From the NCBI GenBank assembly GCA_963700045.1, contig CAVOWK010000013.1:62001-126000 (forward strand): 64,000 nucleotides of DNA. The letters run 5' to 3'. This DNA comes from RPQJ01 sp963700045. Its GTDB lineage: Bacteria; Pseudomonadota; Gammaproteobacteria; Steroidobacterales; Steroidobacteraceae. The position numbers were made by a program, and so were the translations under genes. The notes beneath the pieces are model-generated. The model saw only the letters and a list, made by a program, of their open reading frames with translations. It was not told the DNA's origin and made no database searches. Shown one piece after another: positions 24,699-32,981 of the stretch. The first letter of the stretch is position 1. The number at the start of each line of letters is the position of its first letter.

Positions 24699-26106
24699 CG
24701 GCGCGCGACAATCCTTACGCGGCCGACTCGCGCTCAGCCTCGTCGCGGGCTCGGTGATGGTGCTGAGCCTGAGCTTCATCGCACTGCACCTGATCATTCG
24801 AGGCGAATTGTATTCGCACGTTGACGAAGACCTGTCATTCAGGTTGCGCGCTGTCGCCACCTACGCCGTCGCACACCCGGGGTCCGAGAGCATCACCGAA
24901 TTCATGCCGCAGTTCCGTACCAGGGCGCATCAGGACTTCTTCCAGATCTGGGACGGCCGGGGCCGCACGCTCGCCCGGTCGGACTCGAGCGCCGGGCGGG
25001 ATCTGCCGCATCTCAAGTCTGTCGTCGGCCAGCCGATGTACCACGACCTGCAGTTACCGGATGGCCATCGTGGTCGTGCGGTATCGGAATCCTTTGCCCT
25101 CCCGCCGGGGGATCCCCGCCGGGCGTTGACCGTAGTCACCGCAGAGGAGATCGAAAATCTGGAAAGTCTCGAGAGCCGTATACATTTTTCGCTCCTGCTG
25201 GGAGCCCTGGCGACGATCGTCGCCATGCTCTTGATCGCCCGGTATTCCACCCTGCGCGGACTGCGGCCCCTGGATGACCTGGCGCGCGAGCTGGAACGGA
25301 TCAATCCGGAGGATCCGCATTCACAACTCGACGCAGGGCCGCTGCCGAGCGAACTTCGCCCCGTCGCCGCCAGTTTCTCGGCGCTGCTCGATCGGTTGCT
25401 CGATGCGCTTGCCCGGGAAAAGCGGTATGCGCGAAACGTCGCCCACGAGCTGCGCACTCCACTGGCGGAAATGCGTCTGCTGGCCGACGTCGGATCGAGC
25501 GGCCAGGATCCTGACGTGATCCGGGCAGCGATACGAGACATCGGTGTCACGGCGGCCGAGATGGAGCGGATCGTCGAATCGCTGCTGGCGCTGACACGTT
25601 ACGAAGCCGGTCTGGAAGTGCCGCAGCCCGAGCCAATCGACCTGCATGCCGAGCTGCGCCGGCAGGCGGCCGCGACAAAGGCGTCCAGTGACCTGCGCGA
25701 CCTGAAGTTGGAACTCGACCTGCCGGGCGAGTTCTGGGTGCACGCTGACAGCGCGCTCTTGCGCCGGCTCCTGGCCAACCTGCTGGGCAACGCGATCGCA
25801 CATGCGCCGCATGGATCCACCGTGAACGTCTGTCTCAGCCCGAGTGGCGAGTTGCAGATGGTCAATCCCGCCCCGCACCTGGGGCCAGCCGACGTACCCA
25901 GGCTCGCAGAAAGATTCTTCCGTATCGGAGCAGGCGCGGGGGAATCTCACTCCGGGCTCGGCCTTGCGCTGGCCGCTGCGATCGCCAAGGTGCTGCAACT
26001 TCGACTCGCTTTCATGCTTCGCAGTGATGGCTGCCTGGTGGCCTCGGTCGACGGCTTCCGCTTGCTGGACACGTCGGCCGAGCGAAGTGTCCGGTCCCGT
26101 CAGTGA
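24685..26106 (+). CDS. Sensor histidine kinase partner of the OmpR-type regulator
   Basis: The 473-residue protein has one membrane segment at about residues 18-40, a periplasmic domain of about 130 residues, a second segment near 165-190, a HAMP-like region, HisKA with the phospho-His in NVAHELRTPLAEMRLLADV, and a HATPase domain (LLANLLGNAIAHA, then SGLGLALAAAIAKVL). The ATP lid is degenerate: the usual DxGxG is replaced by NPAPHLGPAD, so autokinase activity could be weak. Translation is probably coupled to the overlapping response regulator. Confidence 0.88.
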   Translation: MSLIDGARQSLRGRLALSLVAGSVMVLSLSFIALHLIIRGELYSHVDEDLSFRLRAVATYAVAHPGSESITEFMPQFRTRAHQDFFQIWDGRGRTLARSDSSAGRDLPHLKSVVGQPMYHDLQLPDGHRGRAVSESFALPPGDPRRALTVVTAEEIENLESLESRIHFSLLLGALATIVAMLLIARYSTLRGLRPLDDLARELERINPEDPHSQLDAGPLPSELRPVAASFSALLDRLLDALAREKRYARNVAHELRTPLAEMRLLADVGSSGQDPDVIRAAIRDIGVTAAEMERIVESLLALTRYEAGLEVPQPEPIDLHAELRRQAAATKASSDLRDLKLELDLPGEFWVHADSALLRRLLANLLGNAIAHAPHGSTVNVCLSPSGELQMVNPAPHLGPADVPRLAERFFRIGAGAGESHSGLGLALAAAIAKVLQLRLAFMLRSDGCLVASVDGFRLLDTSAERSVRSRQ

Positions 26107-26163
26107 GGACGACCGGTTTGCTTCGAGATTCGGCAACAAGCTTGCTGTCACAATGACGCGCCA

Positions 26164-26328
26164 TCAGAACACCAGCCACGCCGCGGCGATGATCAAGCCC
26201 CAGAAGGGCACGGCACACGCGAGGCCGTAGGCCAGGCCGCGCACGAATCCCAGCGAGTCGTCGGTGTCACCCGGAGCCGACGATTCGACTGGGTCGATGA
26301 TCTCATTCGAATCGCCTTCATTATCCAT
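26164..26328 (-). CDS. Small membrane protein (54 residues)
   Basis: ATG 26328 to TGA 26164 encodes an acidic N-terminal half (MDNEGDSNEIIDPVESSAPG) and one strongly hydrophobic C-terminal segment (GLACAVPFWGLIIAAAWLVF), a clean single-pass layout. The gene is shorter than usual gene-calling cutoffs. It is convergent with the histidine kinase at 24685. The acidic/hydrophobic split resembles small inner-membrane proteins of unknown function. The region has no competing gene on the plus strand. Confidence 0.6.
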   Translation of the reverse strand: MDNEGDSNEIIDPVESSAPGDTDDSLGFVRGLAYGLACAVPFWGLIIAAAWLVF

Positions 26329-26392
26329 GCCCGCAGCTTGATGCGTGCCGGGTTGTCGGCCGAGGCGAATATCGAGCCTCTTCGCGCAGAAT

Positions 26393-26452
26393 GCGGTGCG
26401 TCGGTACGAACCTACCGTACCCGGTGTCGGCGCAGCCTAGGTTCGGCACCGC
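26393..26452 (+). promoter_or_regulatory. Long interrupted hairpin upstream of the PAS histidine kinase
   Basis: GCGGTGC (26393-26399) and CGAACCTA (26407-26414) pair with TAGGTTCG (26438-26445) and GCACCGC (26446-26452). This gives 15 bp with a 7-base bulge on one side. The bulge and loop also hold a GGTACG / CGTACC inverted repeat (26403-26408, 26416-26421). It ends about 90 bases before ATG 26542. The remaining bases of the 26329-26541 gap show nothing recognisable apart from the GGAGG ribosome site. Confidence 0.4.
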
Positions 26453-26541
26453 ACAGACGGCGTTCCGCATGAACGCGACACTTGCACAGCAAGGCGGATA
26501 CCCCGTCCGGCTGACTGCGCCACGGATCGACGGAGGTGACG

Positions 26542-27816
26542 ATGCACGAGAGGATAAGCGGTCCCGCCGCGGGTGACGACGGCGACAAGGGGGCCGGCAC
26601 GTTGGAAGTGCGGCGCCAGCAGGCATTGCTCAAGACGGGCGCGCTGCAGAATGCAATCCTCACCAGCGCCAATTTCTCGATCATCGCCACCGACGAGAAG
26701 GGGATCATCCAGCTGTTCAACGTCGGCGCCGAGCGCATGCTGGGCTACCGTGCGACTGAAGTCGTCAACCGGATCCGGCCGAGCGACATCCACGATCCGG
26801 ATGAAGTGACGGCGCGCGCGCAGGCGCTGAGCCTCGAACTCGACACTCCCATCACGCCGGGCTTCGAGGCGCTGGCATTCAAGGCGTCGCGCGGGATCGA
26901 GGACGTTTACGAACTCACGTACCTGCGCAAGGACGGCAGCCGCTTTCCGGCCATCGTTTCGATCACCGCGCTGCGTGACGACTTCGGCGACATCATCGGC
27001 TACCTCTTGATCGGCACCGATAACTCCGTGCGCAAGCAGGCGGAGCTGGACCTGCACAAGGCCATGTCGATCGCGGAGAAGGCCAACCTCGCAAAATCCG
27101 ATTTCCTGTCCAGCATGAGCCACGAGCTGCGCACGCCGCTCAGTGCGATCCTCGGCTTTGCCCAGCTCATCGAGTCAGGCTCCCCGCAACCAACGCCCTC
27201 GCAGAAGCGCAGCCTTGACCAGATTCTCAAGGCAGGGTGGTACCTGCTGGACCTGATCAATGAAATCCTCGATCTCTCGCTGATCGAGTCCGGCAGGCTG
27301 TCGCTGTCGCCGGAGCCCGTGTCGCTGGCCGACGTCATGCAGGAATGCCAGACCATGGTGGAGCCGCAGGCGCGGCAACGCCGCATCCACGTGAGCTTCC
27401 CGCAGGTGGCCGTGACGCACATCGTGCAGGGCGACCGGACGCGCGTGAAGCAGGTCCTGATCAACCTGCTTTCGAATGCGATCAAGTACAACAGGCCAGG
27501 GGGAACGGTCGTCGTCAGCTGCGTGGCCAGTGCGCCTGGACGCATTCGCATCTGCGTCGAAGACACCGGCGAGGGCTTGTCTCCCGCAGACATCGCGCAA
27601 CTGTTCCAGCCGTTCAATCGGCTCGGAAAGTCAGCGACCGCCGAGGAAGGCACGGGCATCGGCCTGGTCGTTTCCAAGCGGCTGGTGGAACTGATGGGCG
27701 GCGTCATCGGCGTGGAAAGCAAGGTCGGCAAAGGCAGCGTGTTCTGGATCGAGCTGAACCTGACCGAACCGCAACTTGCCGTCAGCGCGGTCGAGACCTC
27801 GGCGCTTGCGCGCTAA
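26542..27816 (+). CDS. PAS-domain histidine kinase, cytoplasmic
   Basis: The 424-residue kinase starts at ATG 26542, five bases after GGAGG. Residues about 38-165 are a PAS sensor (FSIIATDEKGIIQLFN, GYRATEVVNRI) with a PAC segment (YLRKDGSRFPAIVSI). HisKA contains FLSSMSHELRTPLSAILGFA. The HATPase has NLLSNAIKYN, VEDTGEGLS and GTGIGLVVSKRLVELMGG. No membrane segment is seen. It ends at TAA 27814-27816. The same frame then reopens into a receiver domain, so it may once have been a hybrid kinase. A signalling block of receiver proteins and a Crp-like gene follows. Confidence 0.9.
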   Translation: MHERISGPAAGDDGDKGAGTLEVRRQQALLKTGALQNAILTSANFSIIATDEKGIIQLFNVGAERMLGYRATEVVNRIRPSDIHDPDEVTARAQALSLELDTPITPGFEALAFKASRGIEDVYELTYLRKDGSRFPAIVSITALRDDFGDIIGYLLIGTDNSVRKQAELDLHKAMSIAEKANLAKSDFLSSMSHELRTPLSAILGFAQLIESGSPQPTPSQKRSLDQILKAGWYLLDLINEILDLSLIESGRLSLSPEPVSLADVMQECQTMVEPQARQRRIHVSFPQVAVTHIVQGDRTRVKQVLINLLSNAIKYNRPGGTVVVSCVASAPGRIRICVEDTGEGLSPADIAQLFQPFNRLGKSATAEEGTGIGLVVSKRLVELMGGVIGVESKVGKGSVFWIELNLTEPQLAVSAVETSALAR

Positions 27817-27849
27817 GACCAGCGCGGCGGGCGCGCGACCTGCGCACGC

Positions 27850-28248
27850 TTGCTCTATGTCGAAGACAATCCGGCCAACCTGATGCTGGTGGAAGACCTG
27901 ATCGGACGCCGGGCGGACATCCAGCTGCTGATCGCGAGGGACGGCAGCCGTGGCATCGAGATTGCCCGTGCCTCGCAGCCCGATGCCATCCTGATGGACA
28001 TCAACCTGCCCGGGATCAATGGCATCGAGGCGCTCGGCATCCTGGCCGCAGATCCTGCGACGGCGCACATCCCGGTGGTGGCGCTGAGCGCCAATGCGAT
28101 GCCCCGCGACATCGAGAAGGGGCTGCAGGCAGGATTCTTCCGCTACCTGACCAAGCCCATCAAGGTCAACGAATTCATGGATACCCTGGACCTGGCGCTG
28201 AATTTCGCGCAATCCGCATCGGCCCGCGTCGGAGTGCCAAAGCCATGA
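27850..28248 (+). CDS. Single-domain response regulator (possibly detached receiver of the upstream kinase)
   Basis: From TTG 27850 this encodes 132 residues: LYVEDNPANLMLVEDLI, ILMDINLPGINGIEAL with the phospho-Asp, VVALSANAMPRDIEKG and YLTKPIKVNEFMD. The start falls inside the first beta strand. Coding sense extends upstream to the kinase stop at 27814-27816 in the same frame, with no better start codon. Either the domain is expressed by re-initiation, or a nonsense change has split a hybrid histidine kinase. Its TGA overlaps the next ATG. Confidence 0.75.
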   Translation: MLYVEDNPANLMLVEDLIGRRADIQLLIARDGSRGIEIARASQPDAILMDINLPGINGIEALGILAADPATAHIPVVALSANAMPRDIEKGLQAGFFRYLTKPIKVNEFMDTLDLALNFAQSASARVGVPKP

Positions 28249-29069
28249 TCGACAGCAAGCTCGACATCGCCGGCTCGCGCATCCTGATCGTCGATGACCA
28301 GGAAGCCAATGTGCAACTGCTCGAGCAGTTGCTGATCGAGGCCGGTTACACGTGTGTTGCCTCGACCACGAACCCGACGGAGGTCTGCGCGCTGCACCGT
28401 AAGAACAGCTACGACCTGATCCTGCTCGACCTGCAGATGCCCGGCATGGATGGATTCGCCGTGATGGCAGGCCTGAAGACGAGCGAGACCGACAGCTACC
28501 TGCCGGTCATCGTGCTCACGGCGCAACCGGGTCACAAGCTGCGTGCGCTGCAGGCTGGCGCGAAGGATTTCATCAGCAAGCCGTTCGATCTGGTCGAGGT
28601 CAAGACGCGGATCCACAACATGCTGGAAGTCCGGCTGCTCTACAGGAAGCTGGAGGCTCATGCCGCGCAACTCGAGCAGGCGGTGCTCGAGCGGACCGCC
28701 GAGTTACGTGAAAGCGAGGCGCGCTACCGCAGCCTGACCGAGCTGGCTTCTGACTGGTACTGGGAGCAGGACGAGACCGGCCACTTCACCAGGGTGTCAG
28801 GTCCGGTGCTGGAGATGCTCGGCATCCGGGTCGAGCCGCTGGTCGGCACGACCAGCGCTGACGGGATGACCGGGTGGAACGAAGTGGAGCGCAAGGCGAT
28901 GCTGGACATGATCGCCGAGCGGCAGCCATTCATCGACTTCGCCTTGAGCCGTGCCAGCGCCAACGGCTCGCTGCAGCGGTTCCGGGTCAGCGGGGAACCG
29001 ATGTTCAACCAGTCCTGCCGCTTCATCGGCTACCGCGGCATCGGCGTCGAAACCACGGCCAGGTCATAG
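28245..29069 (+). CDS. Response regulator with receiver and PAS domains
   Basis: The 274-residue protein starts at ATG 28245 (ATGA overlap). The receiver covers residues about 10-130, with ILIVDDQEANV, LILLDLQMPGMDG (phospho-Asp) and KDFISKPFDLVEV. A short coiled coil (YRKLEAHAAQLEQAVLERTA) leads to a PAS domain (YRSLTELASDWYWEQDETGH) that ends the protein. There is no output enzyme domain, so it may act as a connector protein. It belongs to the same operon as the PAS kinase. Confidence 0.85.
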   Translation: MIDSKLDIAGSRILIVDDQEANVQLLEQLLIEAGYTCVASTTNPTEVCALHRKNSYDLILLDLQMPGMDGFAVMAGLKTSETDSYLPVIVLTAQPGHKLRALQAGAKDFISKPFDLVEVKTRIHNMLEVRLLYRKLEAHAAQLEQAVLERTAELRESEARYRSLTELASDWYWEQDETGHFTRVSGPVLEMLGIRVEPLVGTTSADGMTGWNEVERKAMLDMIAERQPFIDFALSRASANGSLQRFRVSGEPMFNQSCRFIGYRGIGVETTARS

Positions 29070-29090
29070 CTGTCACGCCCGGCGAGATCG

Positions 29091-29810
29091 ATGGCATCAA
29101 TCCACCGTCCCGGTCAGAACCACCTGCTCGCCGTCCTGCCCGAGGTCGAATTCGAGCGGTTGGCTGCACATCTTGAACTGGTCCCGTTGCGTCTCGGCGA
29201 GATGCTCTATGACCCCGGCACGCAACTGCAGCACGCGTACTTTCCGACGACGGCCATCGTATCGTTGCACTACGTCCTTGATTCCGGTGCCACTGCCGAA
29301 TCCGCCGGCGTGGGCAACGAGGGCGTGGTCGGCATTGCGCTGTTCATGGGTGGAGGCACGACGGCCAGTTCGGCGGTAGTGCAGACGGCAGGCCACGCCT
29401 ACAGGCTGGCGGGCAGCCTGCTGCAGGCCGAGTTCGGCCGTGCCGGCCTGATGCAGCGCGTGTTGCTGCGTTACACGCAGGCCCTCATGGCGCAGATTTC
29501 CCAGGCTGCGGTCTGCAACCGGCACCATTCGGTGGATCAGCAGTTGTGCCGCTGGTTGCTGCTGACCCTCGACCGGGCCCCGTTGCGTGAACTGGTCATG
29601 ACGCAGGAACTGGTCGCCAGCATGCTCGGTGTCCGGCGGGAGGGCATTACTGCTGCCGCCGGGAACCTGCAGCGTGCTGGCCTCATTCAGTACCGGCGCG
29701 GGCACATCTCGGTGCTGGAGCGCACAGGGCTGGAATCGCGTGCATGCGAGTGCTACGGCGTGGTTGCGAAGGAACTGGGCCGCCTGTTGCCCGACGAGCG
29801 ACTTCGCTAG
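29091..29810 (+). CDS. Crp/Fnr-family regulator
   Basis: The 239-residue protein starts at ATG 29091. An N-terminal cyclic-nucleotide-binding-like domain (residues about 10-130; LRLGEMLYDPGTQLQHAYFP) has lost the ribose/phosphate signature of true cAMP binders. The C-terminal helix-turn-helix is MTQELVASMLGVRREGITAA. No Cys cluster of the FNR type is seen. Such genes commonly accompany receiver-PAS proteins in proteobacteria. The ligand is unknown. It lies 21 bases behind the receiver-PAS gene. Confidence 0.85.
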   Translation: MASIHRPGQNHLLAVLPEVEFERLAAHLELVPLRLGEMLYDPGTQLQHAYFPTTAIVSLHYVLDSGATAESAGVGNEGVVGIALFMGGGTTASSAVVQTAGHAYRLAGSLLQAEFGRAGLMQRVLLRYTQALMAQISQAAVCNRHHSVDQQLCRWLLLTLDRAPLRELVMTQELVASMLGVRREGITAAAGNLQRAGLIQYRRGHISVLERTGLESRACECYGVVAKELGRLLPDERLR

Positions 29811-29817
29811 GGCGTCG

Positions 29818-30795
29818 TCAGAAGGTGCGTTGAACGCCAAGCACGAACACGACGTCCGGTGACGCATCGATCTGCAGGTCTTCGCTGAAGCCGAAATCAC
29901 ACACCCAACCGGAGTTCGTTCGATAGCGCCCGCCAAGCGTGAGCACGACAGCGTCGCCGTCGAGGTCGGTGCCGGTGTCCAGCACCGCCGTGTTCGCTTC
30001 CAGTTGCGCGGTGAGTTCGAGGCCGCGCCAGGCTTTCCACGTGGCGCCCGCGAGCAGCGAACCCGCGAAGTCCTGCTGCAGGTCCGCAAGCACGTCGCCC
30101 TCGCCGAGCCACGCGACGTTCGCCTGCCCGAACAGCTGCCAGCGCTCCGACAGCTGGCGCTCGCCAGCCAGGGAGAGGGCGACGTCGACCGCACCGCTGC
30201 CCGTGAGGTCCGCGGCCTTGCCCGTGGGCACCTTGATCGTGAGCCACGTTGCGACCGCTCCCTGGTCGGATGCGGCCAACTGGTAGCCGAATGCAAGCGG
30301 CACGTCCGCCAGTCCTGACGATTCGTCGTCGACCCGCAGCAATGTCGACTCGCCAGAGCGGTACTCGATCAGCAAGGCATCTTCAGGCAGGCGGTCGCGA
30401 GAGCCGTTCGGCAGGCCGAACAGGTCATGCCAGCTTTCCACCAGCGAATCGAGCGAGCCACCGCTCAGTTGCCGCCATGCCAGTTGACCCTGCACAGCAA
30501 AGCGCTCGCCCAGGGCGTGTCCCGCCTGCAAGCGAACCTCGAACACTTCGCCATCGAGCGTGTAACTGCGGCGGTCCGTCGTGTCCGTCGTGGCGATATT
30601 GCTCCAGTTGAGGGTGGCGCCGATGTTGCCGGAGCCGGCCCCTGGCAAACGCGCGGCAAGTGGCAGCGGCAGGCCGTACAACGCCACGAGGGGATGCTGA
30701 TTCCGGGTCAACAGGGGATCCGCGTCCGCCGGGGCAACCAGCGCAAGGCAGTTCAGCGCGCACGCCCAGGCGGAAAGGCGACCAACTCGTCGCAT
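29818..30795 (-). CDS. DUF3187 outer-membrane protein
   Basis: The 325-residue protein starts at ATG 30795 with a signal peptide ending near APADADP. It shows DUF3187 features: RNQHPLVALYGLP near the N-terminus, NIGATLNWSN, then FEVRLQAGHALGERFAVQG and alternating barrel strands. It ends VFVLGVQRTF with a terminal Phe, as outer-membrane insertion needs. The role is unknown. It is convergent with the Crp-like gene, seven bases between stops. Confidence 0.82.
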   Translation of the reverse strand: MRRVGRLSAWACALNCLALVAPADADPLLTRNQHPLVALYGLPLPLAARLPGAGSGNIGATLNWSNIATTDTTDRRSYTLDGEVFEVRLQAGHALGERFAVQGQLAWRQLSGGSLDSLVESWHDLFGLPNGSRDRLPEDALLIEYRSGESTLLRVDDESSGLADVPLAFGYQLAASDQGAVATWLTIKVPTGKAADLTGSGAVDVALSLAGERQLSERWQLFGQANVAWLGEGDVLADLQQDFAGSLLAGATWKAWRGLELTAQLEANTAVLDTGTDLDGDAVVLTLGGRYRTNSGWVCDFGFSEDLQIDASPDVVFVLGVQRTF

Positions 30796-31013
30796 GACGA
30801 TACCTCGTGCTCGTTACAGCAGTCGCGCGGGCTTGCCATCCTACGTGGTACCGGCCCGGATTGAATTGTGGAAGGAACGGATGCGTAGCCAACCGTCGTC
30901 TGCGACCAAAGCCAGCCTGCGTCGGGAGGTCCCGGCGACGCCGCATCGCAAGATGATTTCACGCAGAATAGGGAGCAGAATACGGATGACGATGGCGCTC
31001 AGGAGATGCAGCC

Positions 31014-31322
31014 ATGCGAACGGAAGTCAGGGTCCACGGCAGCGGCCTTTCCGACGAGCTTCGCGCGATCGTGCACCACGAGACCGCGCGGCTGGCCCAG
31101 GCGCTGCGGCGTCGCATCAACACCATCAAGGTCGACTTGTACGAGGTGCCCGGCTCGAACCAGGGCGGTCACCTCGCGCGTTGCCAGGTCGACGTACTTT
31201 TCGATGACGGCTCGAGCCTGGTGCAGGTCGACGAGGAGGACGATTTCGAGCACAGCGTGACGGAAGCGTTCGTCAAGATCCTGGGCAAGCGTCGCCAATA
31301 CTATTCGCCCCGGCACAACTAG
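31014..31322 (+). CDS. HPF/RaiA-like ribosome-associated protein
   Basis: The 102-residue protein starts at ATG 31014, nine bases after AGGAG. MRTEVRVHGSGLSDELRAIV and the beta-alpha layout ending FVKILGKRRQYYSP look like short S30AE-domain hibernation factors, which bind the 30S decoding region under stress. The match is moderate: the basic residues of helix 2 are only partly present, and HGSGLSDEL is unusual. It stands alone, with 218 bases upstream that hold no other gene. Confidence 0.65.
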   Translation: MRTEVRVHGSGLSDELRAIVHHETARLAQALRRRINTIKVDLYEVPGSNQGGHLARCQVDVLFDDGSSLVQVDEEDDFEHSVTEAFVKILGKRRQYYSPRHN

Positions 31323-31379
31323 CGATTCGCCGCTGCGGGACCGCCAGACCTGCTGGCACTTCGTGCGTGCAGGCGGTCG

Positions 31380-32927
31380 TTATGGCCGGTAGCCAAATTC
31401 CAGCGGCTGCGTCGCGCGCAGCGGCGCGGCGATGTCTGCGAATTCGCAGAGCAGCTTGCGCGTGTCGCGCGGGTCGATGATCTCCTCGATCTGGAATTTC
31501 TCCGCCGACCGGAACGGCGAGCGCATGCGGTTGAGACGCTGCGTGATCTCCGCCGCAAGCGCCGCACGGTCCTCGGCCGCATCGAGTTCGGCTTTGTAGG
31601 CGGCTTCGATGCCGCCTTCGATCGGCAACGATCCCCAGTCTGCCGAAGGCCAGGCGTAGCGATAGTGGAAGCGCGTGTGGTTCTGGTGGCCGGCACCGGC
31701 GACACCGAACACCTTGCGAATGATCACGGTGCACCAGGGGACTGTCGCCTGGTAGATCGCGGTCAGTGCGCGGGCTCCGGCGCGGATGGTGGCTTCCTGC
31801 TCTGCCTGCTTGCCGATCATGAAGCCGGGATTGTCGACCAGGTGCACCACCGGCAGGTGGAACGTCTGCGCGAGGTTCACGAACCGCTCGAGTTTCGCCG
31901 AACTCGCTGCCGTCCAGAGTCCGCCGATCACGAACGGATCGCTGGCGATCACGGCTACGGGCCAGCCGTCGAGCCGGGCCAGCCCCGTGATCACGGACCG
32001 GCCATGCAGCCGGCCGATCTCGAAGAACGAGCCCGTGTCGACGACGGCCTCGATGATCGGGCGCATGCGATAAACCTCGCGCCGGTCGCGCGGGACGGCG
32101 GACACGAGAAATTCCTCGCGGCGTCCGGGGTCGTCGCCGGTTGGCAGGCGAGGGGGAAGTTCGTGCACCGAGGAGGGCAGGTAGCTCAAGTAACGACGCG
32201 CCCGTTCGAACGCCTCCTGCTCGCTCGCCACGTCGTCGTCGACCGCGCCATTCGACGCGTGAATCCGGCTGCTGCCGAGTTCCTCCTTGGTCAGCTTCTG
32301 TCCCGCGGCTGCGACGACGGGCGGCCCGGCGACGAACATCTGCGACTGGCCGCGCACCAGCAGCGAGTAGTGGCTCTGCACGACCTTGGCGGCGCCGAAG
32401 CCCGCGATGGGGCCCAGGCCGAGACTCACCACCGGCACGGTCGCGAGGTTGCGGACCATGTGCTCGAAGCCCGGCAGGAACGGCACGTAGGTGTAACCCA
32501 TCGCCTCGAGCGACTTCACGGAACCGCCGCCGCCGCTGCCTTCGACCAGGCGGATCATCGGCAAGCGCAGTTCGTGCGCCATCTGTTCGGCAGCCACCTG
32601 CTTCTCGATGATCGACGCGTCCGAAGCTCCCCCGCGCACGGTGAAATCATCGCCGGCCACGACGACGCGGCGGCCTTCGATGCGGCCGCGGCCGAAGAGG
32701 AAGTTGGTCGGAGTCATCGACTGCAAGGCGCCGGTTTCGTCGTAGGCGCCGCTGCCGGTGATCGAGCCGATCTCGTGGAAGCTGCCGGCATCGAGCAGTG
32801 CGCCGATGCGCTCGCGCACCGTCAGCCGGCCGGCGGCGCGCTGTCGTGCAATCTTGTCGGGTCCGCCCATTTCGCGGGCAAGGGCTTGTCGCTGCCGTAA
32901 TTCCTCGAGTTCGGGCTCCCAGGTCAT
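31380..32927 (-). CDS. Biotin-dependent acyl-CoA carboxylase, carboxyltransferase subunit
   Basis: The 515-residue protein has the two crotonase-like halves of propionyl/methylcrotonyl/geranyl-CoA carboxyltransferases: RLTVRERIGALLDAGSFHEI, GGGGSVKSLEAMG and GPIAGFGAAK in the first, and FFEIGRLHGRSVITGLARLD, VDNPGFMIGKQAEQ and IRKVFGVAGAGH in the second. No biotin carboxylase or biotin carrier gene is nearby, so it must use a partner encoded elsewhere or act as a decarboxylase-type enzyme. Start ATG 32927 fits the family N-terminus, though ATG 32972 is possible. It is divergent from a CoA ligase. Confidence 0.9.
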   Translation of the reverse strand: MTWEPELEELRQRQALAREMGGPDKIARQRAAGRLTVRERIGALLDAGSFHEIGSITGSGAYDETGALQSMTPTNFLFGRGRIEGRRVVVAGDDFTVRGGASDASIIEKQVAAEQMAHELRLPMIRLVEGSGGGGSVKSLEAMGYTYVPFLPGFEHMVRNLATVPVVSLGLGPIAGFGAAKVVQSHYSLLVRGQSQMFVAGPPVVAAAGQKLTKEELGSSRIHASNGAVDDDVASEQEAFERARRYLSYLPSSVHELPPRLPTGDDPGRREEFLVSAVPRDRREVYRMRPIIEAVVDTGSFFEIGRLHGRSVITGLARLDGWPVAVIASDPFVIGGLWTAASSAKLERFVNLAQTFHLPVVHLVDNPGFMIGKQAEQEATIRAGARALTAIYQATVPWCTVIIRKVFGVAGAGHQNHTRFHYRYAWPSADWGSLPIEGGIEAAYKAELDAAEDRAALAAEITQRLNRMRSPFRSAEKFQIEEIIDPRDTRKLLCEFADIAAPLRATQPLEFGYRP

Positions 32928-32981
32928 CGCTGTTCTCTCACTTGCTTGCACCAGCAAACGGACGTCAGACATCCTAGCAGG

